The notes below the pieces were generated by a model that saw only the letters and a program-made list of their open reading frames with translations, did no database searches and was not told the origin of the DNA. Source: Allium sativum (Eukaryota; Streptophyta; Magnoliopsida; Asparagales; Amaryllidaceae). Taken from it: DNA of 64,000 bases. Location: positions 491,934,453 to 491,998,452 of the forward strand of contig CM060923.1 in NCBI GenBank assembly GCA_030737875.1. The letters run 5' to 3'. The translations under genes were made by a program, and so were the position numbers. Shown piece after piece: positions 23,233 to 36,088 of this stretch (its first letter is position 1; each line of letters begins with the position of its first letter).

Positions 23233-26200
23233 CAAAACAGACATTCATTCAAATATACAACTAAATATCATACAACCACGGGCACTTTTTATTTAACATT
23301 CGTTTTTATTATTCAAATTCACATATCTTACCAGATATTTCTCAAACTCCGTTTTAGCCTTTTCATATTTCTTGGAAAACATTCCCGGTTATTATTAACT
23401 CTTATTCCCCCATGTTTCAGAAAATATACATTATTAACATTCAAAAAAATTCCATTCTATTCACATTCTTTATTTTCTACACTTGGATAATATACCCTAT
23501 CTACATTGGAAAAATATTTCCAATTTCATTGTAAACATTTTAATCTGCCAAACGTTCACCTTTAAAACATTATTCACTTTAAAATGTGAATATCATCGCT
23601 ATTATAGAAATCTGAACACTTTTATCAAATAACTCTTTATTCAAGTAATAAATACCCTTATCTTATTTACCAAAATCTTTTTCATAATTTTATATTCCCT
23701 TCCCACTTTATAAACTCTGTTTCTAAGACAACTTCTTATTAAATCAATATCAAGTTTATTAATAAATATTGATTACATATCCTATTATAATTTATTTGTT
23801 TAAAACTAGATATTAACTATCCTATCAGATTATAATTCCTAAAAATAATTTACTTTAATACATTCGACATTGTTGAATTATAGCTCCAATTCCTAATAGT
23901 GTTATTTAGTTCTAATCATATTCCAAACATCGAAATGATGTCATTGTTTTCTGAATGATTCTTCAATTTCTCTTTCTAACTCATTCTTATATTTCTTTAG
24001 ACAAACATCGTTACTTATTATTTAAAACAAGTGGATTTCAAACCAAACTGTTTTCATTCCCTAGTGAGTAGTGCTATATATAAAAAATCATGCTTAAGCT
24101 TAGTCAACAACGTTGGTTTATCGTTACAGTTCAAAAACTTGTAATATGCTGCAATATCCCTTTTATAACTAATCTTGACATCTCTTTCCGTTACAAACTG
24201 ATACCATTCCTCGATAATAGTGAAGCCGTTCAAGTTGGGGTTATTTACCTCTCAGACTTGGATCAACAACGTTCTTATCTTAGAATAGATATAAGCCTAT
24301 AACTCTATCCCCTTATTATATCTAATCTTAATCAAACTGTATTTCTTGTTTCATTTTACAATATAGTTTTATCACGCACTATACTTACTTTGAAATCTCT
24401 TATGTTTATGGCTATTTATATTAAATATTAACCCTTCACTTCAATCTCGTTATACAACTCTATTTATAACTCCTTTACCCAAAACTCTTTAACGCTCATT
24501 GTCTTTTGACAATTCTCTTTTCATTCGAATTATTTAATTCAAGTAAAACATCGCATTACAAACTTAATACCATTTTAAATGAATCCCATTCATGAAACAA
24601 TAATTGACGAATAATTATTCATCTGTGAAGTAAAACAGTTTACTTCATTATTAATCTAAAATAGATTAATTGCTTACTTTATATAAACAATATCTAATTA
24701 TATTAGTTCAACAGTCATTTAAGCCTTGTTAAAAGGGTACGTAATAATTAAGAAAATATAATTAATTTAAACAATTAATCTCTAAGCTATTGTCATTAGG
24801 TTAATTTAAGACCTATTTAATCTAATAATTATTTTCCAATAAACCAGTTGATTTAGTCCACCTCAAACCATCAGTTAATTCGTTAACTGATTCTAATTAC
24901 TTTACTTCATTAGATTAATATAATTAACCTAATGATATTTCTTTACCGTTTGCCTTAAAATAATTATCCAAATTATTTACTTGTAAGATAATTACAGCAT
25001 CATAACTTATTTTAAATATCAAATAATCATTTATATTTTACTTTATAAAAATGAACTATAAAATACCAGATCATAATAGAACTTCTATTATCATTTAAAA
25101 CTTCGCTTTAATTATAAAAATATAATTTTTGTAACTAACTTCGTTTATTTTTCTGACGGCCAATCAACTTCTTAACAAAAAGATGGGTTTATGGTCGACT
25201 GTTGCCACTTTCTTAATTGATATCGTCTTTTTATTAAATCAAAATAAATGTTGAATTTCCATTCAACATCAATATCCACACAGGGTTTTAATGTCATTTG
25301 AGTTCAAATAGTGCATATATAAATAATATAAAACAAACGGTATATATAAATATTGAGGAACCCGGTTGGATTCCTCCAACCAGTTTCCTGCATCCATAGA
25401 TGTTAGTCAACACAATTAACACTAATTCCATACTAGGGAATATTATAATCGATGGACTCAGTATCAAACCAATGTTGTGTACATATGCAACGGTATATAT
25501 TCTTCAACCAATTTAATTGTAATCTACCTAAACGACCATCACACAGAATTCAACCAATATTAAAATATAATTATAATATTTTATAATAGATCAGAGTTAG
25601 TGAATTTACTCACCTTTGCCCATTAACCGTTAAATAACGATTTGCGTCAGTTGATTTTACCCGACGCTTTAATTTTGTCCAACATCGTAACGTGATCCAA
25701 TTTGCTTCAGACCAGTTCCAGTATCCAATCCGCGAGCCTATGATTCTCTTTCTTTCTTTTGCCGTCCATACACTCACGTGAAACCACCCTTTCATACTAT
25801 GCCACCGACACCTACAACCTACCACGGACTTTTTATTTTCCCTCTCCATTACCATCTACGTTCCTTATCTTGTCAGCGTCGAACTCTTAGTTACCATTTC
25901 CAAGCAGCATCACCCTGGAACCAAACTCAACTTCGTCATTTCCCCAACGAAAAACACCCCTACTCCTTCATTATTTACTTCACTATTTTCCAAAAACGTT
26001 TCCAACTAATTCATTGTTCAAAAAGAAAATGCGCATTTCCTCTCCTACGTATACACTCCTCTGTTGTGACTCCGCAGGCCACTTCCACCCCTCACAATTT
26101 CCCATGTGACAACAATAGTCTTTACCAATTTCAACCCATCAACCAACACTCTCTATTCCCACATGTGAATTCCCTTGCCTCGAGTCCCCAGAATGAAAAC

Positions 26201-28079
26201 GCAAAGCTCCAGCTACCCAAAAACACCTCGTCTACGTCTCCACTTCAAATCCAAACGACCACCAAGGATTGTGGCTCCCAGTCCACGAGCTCCAGCAAAT
26301 GTCCAATGCGAGACCACATTTCTTAATATTGCTCCTCCATAATCAAATACTTCTGCTCCCAGTATGGCCATTTTGTGTGTATTAGCCCATAATCACTAAC
26401 CAAAAACACACTCAAACTCACTCTTCGATTGAAAATAAATTATTACTACCAGTACCCGAATGATTCCTTTCCACGCTTAAAAGAAAACTTCGGTCTCTCT
26501 TTCAGAAATGTGAACCGTCTTCCACAATGCAACTCATCCCATCACCTTTCCTTTGCAATTGTAGCAAAAGTGCTTACACCTTTTCTTCAAAATCTTACAT
26601 CTCGACAGTGACATGAAGACATCCATGAAGAGGCCATTCAGTCCTCGACAATTAGCCCCGCTACTTGCTCATGCATCAGCGTCGATGTTATAGTTCCACC
26701 GTGAGAAACTGGCCATTTAGATGGTTTAAACGTATATAGGAGTGGAAGCATGAAGATATAGCAGCGGTCCAACCATTTTCCACTGTTAAAACATACGGAT
26801 TCTTTTGAGTTAAGAATAGAAAATGGAAACAAGAGTGATATATATACAGGTAGGATCCTTCGCGAGTAAGCTGCTTAATTAGTTTAGGGGTAGGTGAATT
26901 TTCAACTTAGACATTTCCTTGTAGGACTGTTTCGACGTGCTGTCATTTAATTTGAAAGAAGTAATAGACTAGCAGTTGTCATAACATGTATGTTTGAGGT
27001 AGATTACATTTTCCTAAAGTCGGTTGTGACAAGAAATCTGTACGTGCATAATTCTTTTATATATATATTTAAGTATCTCTTCGCCATGAAGTAGTGTTAT
27101 AGGACATAGAGTAGGTCCTGTACAAATTCATTTAATGGAAGGTATGGATTCATTTATATAAGGGTATGGATTTTTCCCTTAGAGGAATGAGTTAGGTGTA
27201 CGTTCTGTTTGGTATTGCTTTTGAAATTTAAAGATTTCTTTGGTTTACATGTATTTTGTTTTTAGTTTAAACGAGGAAATTTTATGGTTTCTGTTATAAT
27301 GGATTCCGCTCATTTATGGACTACTATGGACAAAAATAAAATTATGGTCATGTACAACAAGGTGTCATGATTCCCAAAATATAATAATATAGACCGGTTA
27401 GCTTGTTCTGTGAAACCCCAAAATGCTGATTAAGGGGGCAAAATACTCCAAATAAAAATTAGCTTATTTTGCGAATTAAAAATTATAGTAAAATTCTAAA
27501 AATTAAATTATAACTATGTTTCAAACGGTTTGTCTAAAATTGAAACCGATATTTGATTATATTAAATAATCTGTTATGGCTTATAAACGCTCCACGACGA
27601 CTTTCTGAAAGTTTGATTTGGACATAACTTGAAATCCATAACACGAAATCTTGATTTTTCACTTCCATTAGAAGAATACAGTTTAGTAGATTCCAACGTT
27701 TCTTGTTTCGAAGAAATCTGATTTATAACGAATCATGTATACTCAGTTGAAGTTCAGAATGTTAAATTACGAACTGTCGCGACATTACGGGCTCAATTAT
27801 AATTATATTATAATTAATACGTTCAAATGTTGTTTAAATAATATATTCGTAATTATAATTTAATTCTGAACTGAATTAAATCTGTCAAATTATCCCATTC
27901 ACATTGTACTACAATTTAACCATTTTCCGACTATTTCAGAAATTAAATATATCACTCCACGGTTTATATTTATTAAATAATCAAAATTATTTAATTTAAA
28001 TCATTTAAATTATCAAACCAATATAATAAAATAATTAAATTAATTAATTATTATATTTCTAAAATTCTGGGACGTTACA

Positions 28080-29620
28080 TACCTTACCCCTTAAAAGAAT
28101 TTCGTCGCCAAAATTACCAAGGTAGAAGAATATTTGGACCCTATTATAACCTGGTTAAAAATATTTGTTTCACTTCTTATCTTCAGTTTCAAATAAATCA
28201 ATTTATTTCCATTAAATATTAATTTATTTCTACTAACGAAAATTTTCAAAATTCTAAAAAATTTCTAACATTATAAATTTTCGGGAAATTTTGCCAGCAT
28301 CTCCTTTTCATGGCTCAGTCGATATAACTAAAATTCGCCTTTCTGGGCCATTTCCAATCCAAAACAAAATCAAATAGCCAAATGGCTCGCCAAACATACT
28401 CATAAAAATCTCATACTCTTATAAAATATAAACCTGTACCTTTTTGGTTGGGCATCTAATTCTAACTCTTCCATTTGATATTCCATCAACATATACCCAT
28501 GCATTCCAAATATTGATCTCCAATCCACTTATCCGCATCCAATCATTCTCTAGTGTCCAAGCCAAACTCCAGTTCAAACTCCAATTCCAAATTCTTACTC
28601 AACAATTCAATTCCATAACCATATTCAGTTCCATTCCAATAATCTTATTTCACAAGTTCAATTACTTTGCCAAGTTAAATTTTGTTCCAATACGATTTCC
28701 ATTTAACTGGCTTCAATTCAATTCCAATTTTATTTCAGTACCATTTTCCACCAAATTTAATTTCTCCTTAACCGTTTTTGTTAATCTCCATTTGCATTGA
28801 CAATCTTTACTTAACGTCTTAAGTAAAATTTATTTTTATCATTGCAAATTCATCTTGTATACTTGTTTTGTTCAAAACAATACCGTCCCAGGAGTTTTTA
28901 AACAGCCTTGCCTTTCTAGAATAAATATTCCTTTTCAGGATTCAAAATAATTTGTTTTCTCAAAATAATTTCAAAACAATATCTTTCGGTAGTAATCTGT
29001 CACTTTAGAAACACGAAAATGAATACTGATGATGTGGCCATCTATCATCGGTATTATTTTCCGGCTGCCGAAGTGAGTTCAATACTATATCACATTCAAT
29101 ACTTAAACACTTTTATCTTGAAATTTACTTCCAAATATCCTTTCCAAATGCTTGAAACACGTTTCCAAATCTCTCCCAGGATTTTAAATTTTCCATATAT
29201 TCAATTCAAAATTCATTTACAACACCTTCCCAAGTTTCTAGAGTTTTTTTTTCAATTCTGATTTTTAATTCAGATTTAGTTATCTGATTTTGCATATTAT
29301 ACTTATATAATATTTCGATTGGTTATTTATATAACCAACTCAATTATAAATCTTATTCGATGATAATAGTAATCACATATCCAATATATTATAATAATAT
29401 CAAGTTATATACTTCTTTTTGTATTAGAATATATTTTGGGTAAAATTATTTCATTTACCCAGTTTTTTTAAAACAATACTATGTAAAAAAAATCTACCCA
29501 AGCGTTTATAAATCCCTATCGACCCCGTCAGCTAAACGCGTCGATCTGGAATTTATATACCACTCAACAGATCAATCAACACAATATAAAACAGTTTTTA
29601 TACTAATTTGCAAATGTGCG

Positions 29621-29668
<48 letters not shown>

Positions 29669-29759
29669 CAAACTCAATCTAGAGTATTACTAACTCCATC
29701 TCTATTGAGTTATGCCACAGAGCCAAGGTAATTACTTAACCTTCAGCTCTGATACCACC
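28080..29759 (-). other. Non-coding interior of B with polypurine tract and primer-binding site
   Basis: At the low-coordinate end the minus strand reads CGACGAAATTCTTTTAAGGGG then TAAGGTA directly before TGTAAC: the shared GACGAAA motif plus a purine tract. At the other end TGGTATCAGAGC (29746-29757 on minus) lies two bases from the LTR. Between them only short AT-rich ORFs occur. A (TA)n run sits at 29622-29664. No gag or pol is recognised. Confidence 0.8.
29622..29664. repeat. (AT)n microsatellite
   Basis: About 20 uninterrupted AT units. The corresponding place in E (about 45065) has only a few, so it expanded in B. Confidence 0.95.
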
Positions 29760-30789
29760 TGTAACGGCCAGAAAATTCGACGTTATAATTTACGACAATA
29801 ACACCAAATCCTGCATTACTTGCCAAAAAACCAAGTATCGAACCCTGACTATTAATAGAAATAAATTAGAGGATGAGACAGAAAAGATAGAACTAATAAA
29901 ATAGAAGAGTAAGAAGAACATCACAGAACATAACCAGAGTAAACACGAATCTCACAACGGAATGAATAAAATATATCATATAACAAAATCTTGAAATACA
30001 AATCTGAATTTGTATATACATACCATATCAGAGTACAACTCATATATATCACAGCGGAAATAATCTCTAACTAACTAATGGTGAAGCCTTCTGCTTCCAG
30101 CTCCTCCAAGTGTATCTGTAAAAGCCTAAACACTTGTATGCCCGTACAAATTTGGGCACCCAAGAGTTTAGGGAAAACAAAACAAAGTAAACTCTGGGTC
30201 AGTCATGGCACTGGTGTGAGTAAACTCCAACCATATTGTTTAACATTGGAAAATCCTTTGAACAAAATGATAATAGTAAGACCAGCCCACACATAAACAT
30301 AGACGGTTTTTAACTTACTATAACCTAACATATTTTGATATCAAATTCAAGTGATATTATAATAATGTCTACTTAAATAAAGAATCAAGTAGTAGAATGC
30401 TTGCATCTCATGCTCCACATATATAATATAAAATCAAAAAGCGTAGGGCGCTTATTGGAGATTGGATTCCAACAGACAAGGTATGGGATCACCTTCCAAT
30501 CGGTGTACTCTAGAGGGTATACACGGGGGTTCAACAAGAACATCTTGCAACCCGGCCACACATGACCGCCCACTCATTTAGCTTAAGTGTAGCGAGAATA
30601 TTGCAACCCACGGTTGTTGGCGATCCAACCGTAATCCGAAGATACATAATCGAAAAGAAGAACAAATATGAATTTTCTCTAGATTGCTGACAATACACCC
30701 TGCTTGGGTATGACCCAACTATCCATGCTGCCTGCCCGATTTCTGTCATTTCCCGGATGTGAGGCTAGAGGCTACGTTTATCTTTTCAG
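29760..30789 (-). repeat. Truncated 5' LTR of B
   Basis: It starts next to the primer-binding site and is similar to 21815-22840 throughout. It stops at 30789, where the copia LTR begins with TGTTAGAG. The remainder of this LTR would lie on the far side of C, outside the window. Confidence 0.88.
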
Positions 30790-31287
30790 TGTTAGAGTTT
30801 ATGCCCTAGAGGCAATCCATTTGATGAGATTGATAACACTGTTGATGTTATTATTTTATTTGGAATAAAATAATATTCTATTATTTTATATTTAATGCGT
30901 AATGTAAGTATTAATATATTAGAAGTCCTTAGAATTATAATACAGAATTATATAGTTTAAGTAAGTGACTTGAACTTGAGATTATATAATATACTGAGTA
31001 TTATAATTCTTAGATGTCCCTAGTCAAGTTTTATTGTTTATATAAAGGACAACAATAAAAGGTTGAGACTAGAATGTTGATAGACTGATGATTACATATC
31101 ATTGATCATTAATATACGTGATATTAATGTCAAAACATAAATACGTATTGGAGAATATCGTATTAGGCTGACCCACCGTGAGATAACTACATGGAATATA
31201 ATTAACAGTATCATAAGTTGTTCTCATAGTGACAGTGATGTAATGGTCCTCAGACCTGAAATCATTATAATTTTATTCGGGGATATT
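30790..31287 (+). repeat. Copia C 5' LTR, first part
   Basis: 498 bp from TGTTAGAG to the D insertion. The last five bases, ATATT (31283-31287), are the D target duplication. Confidence 0.85.
31283..31287. repeat. Target-site duplication of D (left copy)
   Basis: ATATT here and at 52021-52025 directly flank the TG...CA ends of D, confirming one insertion spanning 31288-52020. Confidence 0.9.
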
Positions 31288-32353
31288 TGAAACACCCCAC
31301 CTCCGTTAGGGTCACTCTCAAAGGTAATGCCCTAATTTTGGTGGAGGTTTATAAGTATAAGTCACAGATATACAAGACAGATATAATAACACATATTTTT
31401 GAACAGCGGAAAACAACTTTTATTTCTTCAAAATACGTGTTACACAAACCATGCCATAATACTTCCCAAAATCATAACTGTCTTGATTACATTATTTAAA
31501 GAAGCATGAAGAAAACATAAATAAACTGCAAAAGTCCCCTAATTGCTGTCAAAAGCCATAGTCCAAAAACGGAAAAGATCCAAGCAATACATTCTTTCTC
31601 TTCAAGCTGGATGTGAAAACTGGTCAAGCTGCGGTATTCCCTCCCTGAGAACCTTGGGGGGGGGGGGGGAACGAAAGAAAAAGAGGCGAAAGGAAAAGGG
31701 TCAGTCATAAAGACTGAGTAAGTTCTAGTGACTTTCAGTGTAGAAACGGTTAAAACAACCTGTCATGTATGAACTGGAACTAAACTTAAGGATGGTGTCA
31801 AGGTGAACAAGATAGACTAAGGTGATCAGGATAAGTCAAGACAAGTCAAGTAAAGCATCACATGTTCGAGATTCCCTGCATCGACTGTACTAGTATACTA
31901 AGCCCATATCACAAGTTAATCACGAAATAAATCCCATGGCCCAATGTCATGAAATGACCCTGAAACGGGGTCTGACCCAAGTACGGGGTCCTACGGAGTG
32001 ATTATCTAGTTGATCGGCTCCCTACAAGTTCTAGCTCATCAAGTGTCCGTGTCATACGGCTAATCACGAATGTAGTCACCTGTGCTGGGTCCACCTTCGG
32101 GTGTATCAGCCCTAGGGTGTCAACCCCTGACACGATTCAAGATGCACAGATAAATCTACGGATACCCAGTGTCTGCCCCGGATACGTGCACGATCGTAGT
32201 CCACCGAACATACACTGGCGTACCCCACTGCCGTAGTTCACCTCTTACAATCAGCCCAGTAATCGTGCCCCACCCGGCCTAGCCCCAGGGTACCTTGATA
32301 CATCTAGAGGGTTACTGCTGAAAGGGATCGTGTCTAGGGTTTCACCTAATAGA

Positions 32354-32591
32354 TTAGGTCATGTAATTCGTGACCTAACCCGCCTAACAGATTAAGTCAT
32401 GTAATTCGTGACTTAATCCTTTTCTAGTCTAGTCATGTCAAGATGGTTAAGTATGTCATTTCAGTTCACGACTTAACCCGCCTACGTGTCATGTTAAGTT
32501 GGCTAAGTGTTGTCGTTTTCAAGTTTATGACTTAGGCCTACAAATCGTGTTCAAGTTGGTTAAGTTGTCTTTTCATGTTCATGACTTAACC
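32354..32591 (-). repeat. Five successive hairpins in D LTR
   Basis: Arms: TTAGGTCA/TGACCTAA (32354-32361, 32371-32378); GATTAAGTCA/TGACTTAATC (32390-32399, 32409-32418); GGTTAAGT/ACTTAACC (32445-32452, 32471-32478); GGCTAAGT/ACTTAG (32501-32508, 32530-32535), followed by GCC; GGTTAAGT/ACTTAACC (32558-32565, 32584-32591). The same series is in the other LTR at about 37354-37591. Confidence 0.8.
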
Positions 32592-32635
32592 CTAATTGGC
32601 TTTAATTAACTCGTTAATGCACCGAACCACTCACA

Positions 32636-32820
32636 TTGGATCCTATTGTTCGTAGCCACTGGATTTGCCGGGCGGTTCCGGGCAGGTTTACGCTACGAAC
32701 TCAACCCAACCACGGGTTTCAAGCGCGATGTGACCAACTACCCACATTGGATCCTATTGTTTGTAGCAACTGGATTTGCCCGGCGGTTTCGGGCAGATTT
32801 ACACTACAAACTCAACCCAA
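32636..32820 (-). repeat. Pair of two-stem hairpins in D LTR
   Basis: Copy 1 inner arms GTTCGTAGC (32648-32656) and GCTACGAAC (32692-32700); outer TTGGAT (32636) and ACCCAA (32704), with one mismatch. Copy 2 inner arms GTTTGTAG (32759-32766) and CTACAAAC (32804-32811); outer TTGGAT and ACCCAA again. Counterparts are at about 37637-37818 in the other LTR and 3929-4110 in G1. Confidence 0.78.
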
Positions 32821-33199
32821 CCTCGAGTTGGCCACTTTCTTGTTTTCTAAAGTCATGCCCATGTTCTTATCAGATTTTGCTATTTCCACATCATGTTCAT
32901 ATGTCAACTTCGTGCCTAACTAAGGCATGTTTAAAGTCAAGTTATGGCATGTTCAAGTAAGGTTTTTGTGCCATATTTCATGTTCTACTTATGCCAAATT
33001 TCACAGTTTATGCTTATAATTAATTCAAGTTTTGCCTATTCTACCCAATCGTATCCCCAACGTATATAAACGTACTTCGTTCGCAAGCATAAACAATTCA
33101 ATAGATAAAGGGGAATAACACCAAACATGTGATAGGCATATGTGACAATTCCAACATCACTTGCATAATAAACAGGCTATAACATATCACATGGTTTCA

Positions 33200-33570
33200 A
33201 TACTAGTATGATGATAACTTGGCATAGTAATGATTCCAACTTAATTTAACATGATGATTTCAACTTTACATCATAGGCATAATAATCATTGCGGGCATAA
33301 TAATAATTTTATTATAAACATGAAACATTAAAGGCATAGTAATCCTAATAGGCATAGTGGATTCCAATTTAGCATTTTTAACATAATAATTCTCATAGAC
33401 ATAATGATTCCAATTTATCATAATGATTCTCAACTAACATTATAGACATAATGATTCCAATTTAGTGTTTTTAACATAATGATTTTCAATTAACATTATA
33501 GACATAATGATTCCAATTTAGCATTTTTAACATAACTAACATTATAAACATAATAATTCCAACTTTTCAT
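33200..33570. repeat. Degenerate short-unit array in D LTR
   Basis: Repeated CATAATGATTCCAATTTA, AACATTATAGACATAATGAT and TTTTTAACATAATGATT blocks at irregular spacing; repeated in the other LTR at about 38205-38570. Confidence 0.75.
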
Positions 33571-34170
33571 CATAACCTAGCAATAACCAATTTTTCATTA
33601 ATCATGATGGGTATATTAGCATCACAGGCATAATTCCATCAATAGTCATAGCCATGGTTTAATTAGCATCATAGGCATGGTTTAATCAACATAAAGAATT
33701 CAATAAACATAGTGATTCCATGGACATGTATTAGTCCAACTTGCCAAACAATTAAGCCCAAGTGATTCATAACAACATCAAAATCACGACAAGTTTAACT
33801 TGCAACGTTGCCATAGCAATATCCCCAAATTATAATTCAAAGATAAACAATATAAACAATGGATTAACAATAGTTCCTAAATCCGGTTTCAATTCATGGC
33901 ATGTCCATATTGTTTTAGCGTTTTTGCCTAAAAAGTAACATAGAACTTACAATATGAAGCAAATGATCCAAATAAAAATCCCAAATCAATTAGTCCCAAA
34001 TTCGTTGTCTAAAGCGTCGTAGTTGTTGTAGCTTCTAGTTGTAGCCTTCAAGAATCGTCCTCCATCTTCTATAATTTTATTCTTTGTATTTTTAATTCAG
34101 AGCTCTAGGTTTAATGGCGGCGGCCTGAGGCTAAAATGAAATAGTATGATTTAGGCTAGGTCTTGGTGTT

Positions 34171-34180
34171 ATTTTATAGG
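34171..34180 (-). promoter_or_regulatory. Probable TATA box of D LTR
   Basis: CCTATAAAAT on the minus strand, about 410 bp from the LTR 5' end. The copy in the 5' LTR (about 51605-51614, CTTATAAAAC) is the one expected to drive D. Confidence 0.55.
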
Positions 34181-34588
34181 TGTATAGGGTGATTTAGAGC
34201 CTTCAGATCAGTCCAGAAGTCATCAGAATCGCACAGCTCGAATACACATCATCTAGCCACTCAAAAGAAAACACGTCACCTCAGAACACTCCAGAATTCG
34301 GTGCTAGATTTGTACGGGCGCACTTGGCAGGTGCGCCAGTGTATTTTTGTACTGGCGCACTTCACAAGTGCGCCAGTGTATTCTGGACTGTTTTCGATTT
34401 TTCTGCCTAACTTCGTTCGTCCATATCTTCTTCATACGGTATCCGATTTTCGAAAACTCGGACTCTATTTCGCGTATTTTTCCGAAACGAACGCAATGGC
34501 GTAACCCATTTCCCTTGATTTCATCATTTCTAATTAATTATACTTTAATTCGTGAAGCTTAATGTTATAGAATTCACGGGGTGTTACA

Positions 34589-35095
34589 TTCTCCCCCACA
34601 TAAAAGGATTTCGTCCCCGAAATCTTCAGGTTCAGGAAGAATGTACATCCTAACATACAAACATCCATCTACTCATCCATCAAACACGAGCATCCATTGT
34701 CCTTAAAAAAACTTCTAATGCTTTATGATCATATGCGAAGTGTGTGTATATGTTCCTTAGCTAATGCTAATGATCAGGCCTGATTGATCTTCTAAATGCA
34801 AAATATGTTTAGTGAAATGAATCCAATATGTATGCAAATTTTTCCTATTATAATTCATAATTTCTACATGAGTGCTCGAACATTCAATCATATGCAACAA
34901 CCAAATGATAGCACAACCAAGTTTCCAAAATAAACACTCATGCATATGCAACATGAAAATGTGTCTGAGCCGATCTAGTGCCTAATGTGTATTCATGCAT
35001 CCACGAGCAACCACTTGCGACCACTTGCAACCATTTCGCAATCATAACATGTTTCAATTACATGTTTACATCCAAAAAGATTCTACCTATGGTTC
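34589..35095 (-). other. 3' non-coding interior of D with polypurine tract
   Basis: Next to the 3' LTR the minus strand reads TTTCGGGGACGAAATCC, then TTTTATGTGGGGGAGAA, the shared GGACGAAA motif plus purine tract. The remaining 450 bp, where pol would lie, show no protein similarity. Confidence 0.8.
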
Positions 35096-36088
35096 TCAAG
35101 ATAGGATCAAGGAGAGAAATAAAACAAAGCATCTAGAATAAGTTAACGATGTACCGCCAGAAGGTCCGGTCTGCTTCTCAGGGCAGTCTTTGCTGATGTG
35201 TCCAGTCTTCCCACAATGAAAACATTCACCTTGCTTTCTCTTCCTCTTTCTACAATCCTTGGCTATGTGCCCTTCCGTACCACAGTAATTGCATTTCCTT
35301 TTATCATGTGAGTTGTTGTTCTTGCCTCCTTTCTCGGAGTCTACCTTCTTATTCTTAGAATCGTTGTGCTTGACCTCTTTCTTCCCTTGAGAGTTTTCTG
35401 CCTCTGTCTCCTTCTTGCCCTTATCTTCCTCGTTCAGCAATGCCATCTGCACCAACCTTTCGTGCGTAGCTCCCATGGGTATATGGGTCATGGCCAAACT
35501 GTGTAATGGCTCATTCAACCCTTTGACAAAGTGGAGAGCCTTCTTGTGCGGGGTGTTGACTAGGTCCAGTCCGAACCTAGCCAGCTCATCGAAGTGATTA
35601 ACATACTCTTTGACTGTCATATTCCCTTGCTTAAGAAATAAGAATTTTTCCAACTGAAGACTCCTTTCAGCTTCTGAGAGAAATTTAGCCTCAAACCTTG
35701 CCCTAAAGTCCTCCCATGTTTCCACTGGTCTTTCTGCATTAGTGACTTCCCACCAGTAGGAAGCCTCGCCCTTTAGTAGCCACACTGCCAATTGTACTTT
35801 CTGCCTATCTTCTACCTCAAAGATGACAAATAAGTCCTCGGTTTCTTTCAGCCAATTCCTAGCTTCCACGAAGGACTCAGTTCCATGAAAGTCCTTTCCT
35901 CCCATAGCCTTAAAATCTTTACATATCTTAGCAAAAGTATTTCCCCGTGGAGGAGGTGGAAAAAGAGGTACTGCTGCAGCTGGATGATTTCCTGCAGCTG
36001 GGGGAGGAGGAACGGTAGGACCTGGCTGGGTGGCCCTTGCTTCTAAGAATCGTCTAAACCAACCAGGTATTGGTACACCCTCTGGCAA
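35096..36088 (-). CDS. gag: Gag polyprotein of D (330-codon frame)
   Basis: The product would be a capsid/nucleocapsid precursor that packages element RNA. A proline-rich N-terminus (22-48) precedes a retrotrans_gag region (about 95-195; LLKGEASYWWEVTNAERP, WEDFRARFEAKFL, QGNMTVKEYVNHFDELARF). A lysine-rich linker follows, then two CCHC knuckles (Cys266-Cys279, CNYCGTEGHIAKDC; Cys289-Cys302, CFHCGKTGHISKDC). It ends about 28 residues after the second knuckle with no protease. The first codon counted here is TTG. The natural ATG is at 36104-36106 in the same frame, but the fourth codon is TAA (36095-36097). The next in-frame ATG is about residue 62, inside the Gag body. So the intact-looking frame may not be translated normally. 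The linker sequence [17 protein letters not shown] is shared with G1. Confidence 0.88.
   Translation of the reverse strand: MPEGVPIPGWFRRFLEARATQPGPTVPPPPAAGNHPAAAVPLFPPPPRGNTFAKICKDFKAMGGKDFHGTESFVEARNWLKETEDLFVIFEVEDRQKVQLAVWLLKGEASYWWEVTNAERPVETWEDFRARFEAKFLSEAERSLQLEKFLFLKQGNMTVKEYVNHFDELARFGLDLVNTPHKKALHFVKGLNEPLHSLAMTHIPMGATHERLVQMALLNEEDKGKKETEAENSQGKKEVKHNDSKNKKVDSEKGGKNNNSHDKRKCNYCGTEGHIAKDCRKRKRKQGECFHCGKTGHISKDCPEKQTGPSGGTSLTYSRCFVLFLSLILS

Larger units (their letters stand above)
21815..28079 (-). repeat. 3' LTR of B (6265 bp)
   Basis: Bounded by TG...CA and by the polypurine tract at 28080. It holds the GAGGAA-TTTA-TTCCTC hairpin (22929-22944), the GATAGT hairpin (23202-23232), one copy of the TTACA..GATGTCAAG-like unit that is a minisatellite in E (about 24165-24215), and a possible TATA on the minus strand (26838-26848, TGTATATATATCAC). 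The ORFs near 25610-26830 are not supported as proteins. Confidence 0.85.
21815..30789 (-). mobile_element. B: large-LTR non-coding retrotransposon, 5' LTR cut by copia C
   Basis: In minus orientation: a truncated 5' LTR (30789-29760), primer-binding site, a 1.68 kb interior, a polypurine tract and a 3' LTR (28079-21815; 6265 bp). The LTR starts TGTAACGTCCC and ends GCCGTTACA. The two LTRs align closely over the shared kilobase (22,8xx back to 21815, against 30789 to 29760). B belongs to the same family group as E, since much of the LTR and interior align. There is no coding capacity. It sits inside A'. Confidence 0.86.
31288..34588 (-). repeat. 3' LTR of D (3301 bp)
   Basis: Ends are TGTAACACCCC and GGGTGTTTCA on the element strand. 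It holds a G-tract (about 31657-31669), a run of five hairpins (32354-32591), a pair of two-stem hairpins (32636-32820), a degenerate array based on CATAATGATTCCAATTTA (about 33200-33570) and a TATA box (34171-34180). ORFs overlapping the hairpin region are products of the duplication. Confidence 0.9.

Noticed and set aside
25778..26326. 182-codon plus-strand ORF inside the B LTR
   Set aside because: Low-complexity, C/T-rich composition, no domain, antisense to the element, and the frame is not kept in the matching region of E.
32636..32960. 95-125 codon ORFs with internal protein repeats (also 37637-38024)
   Set aside because: The protein repeat is a by-product of the duplicated hairpin; two overlapping frames show the same repeat.
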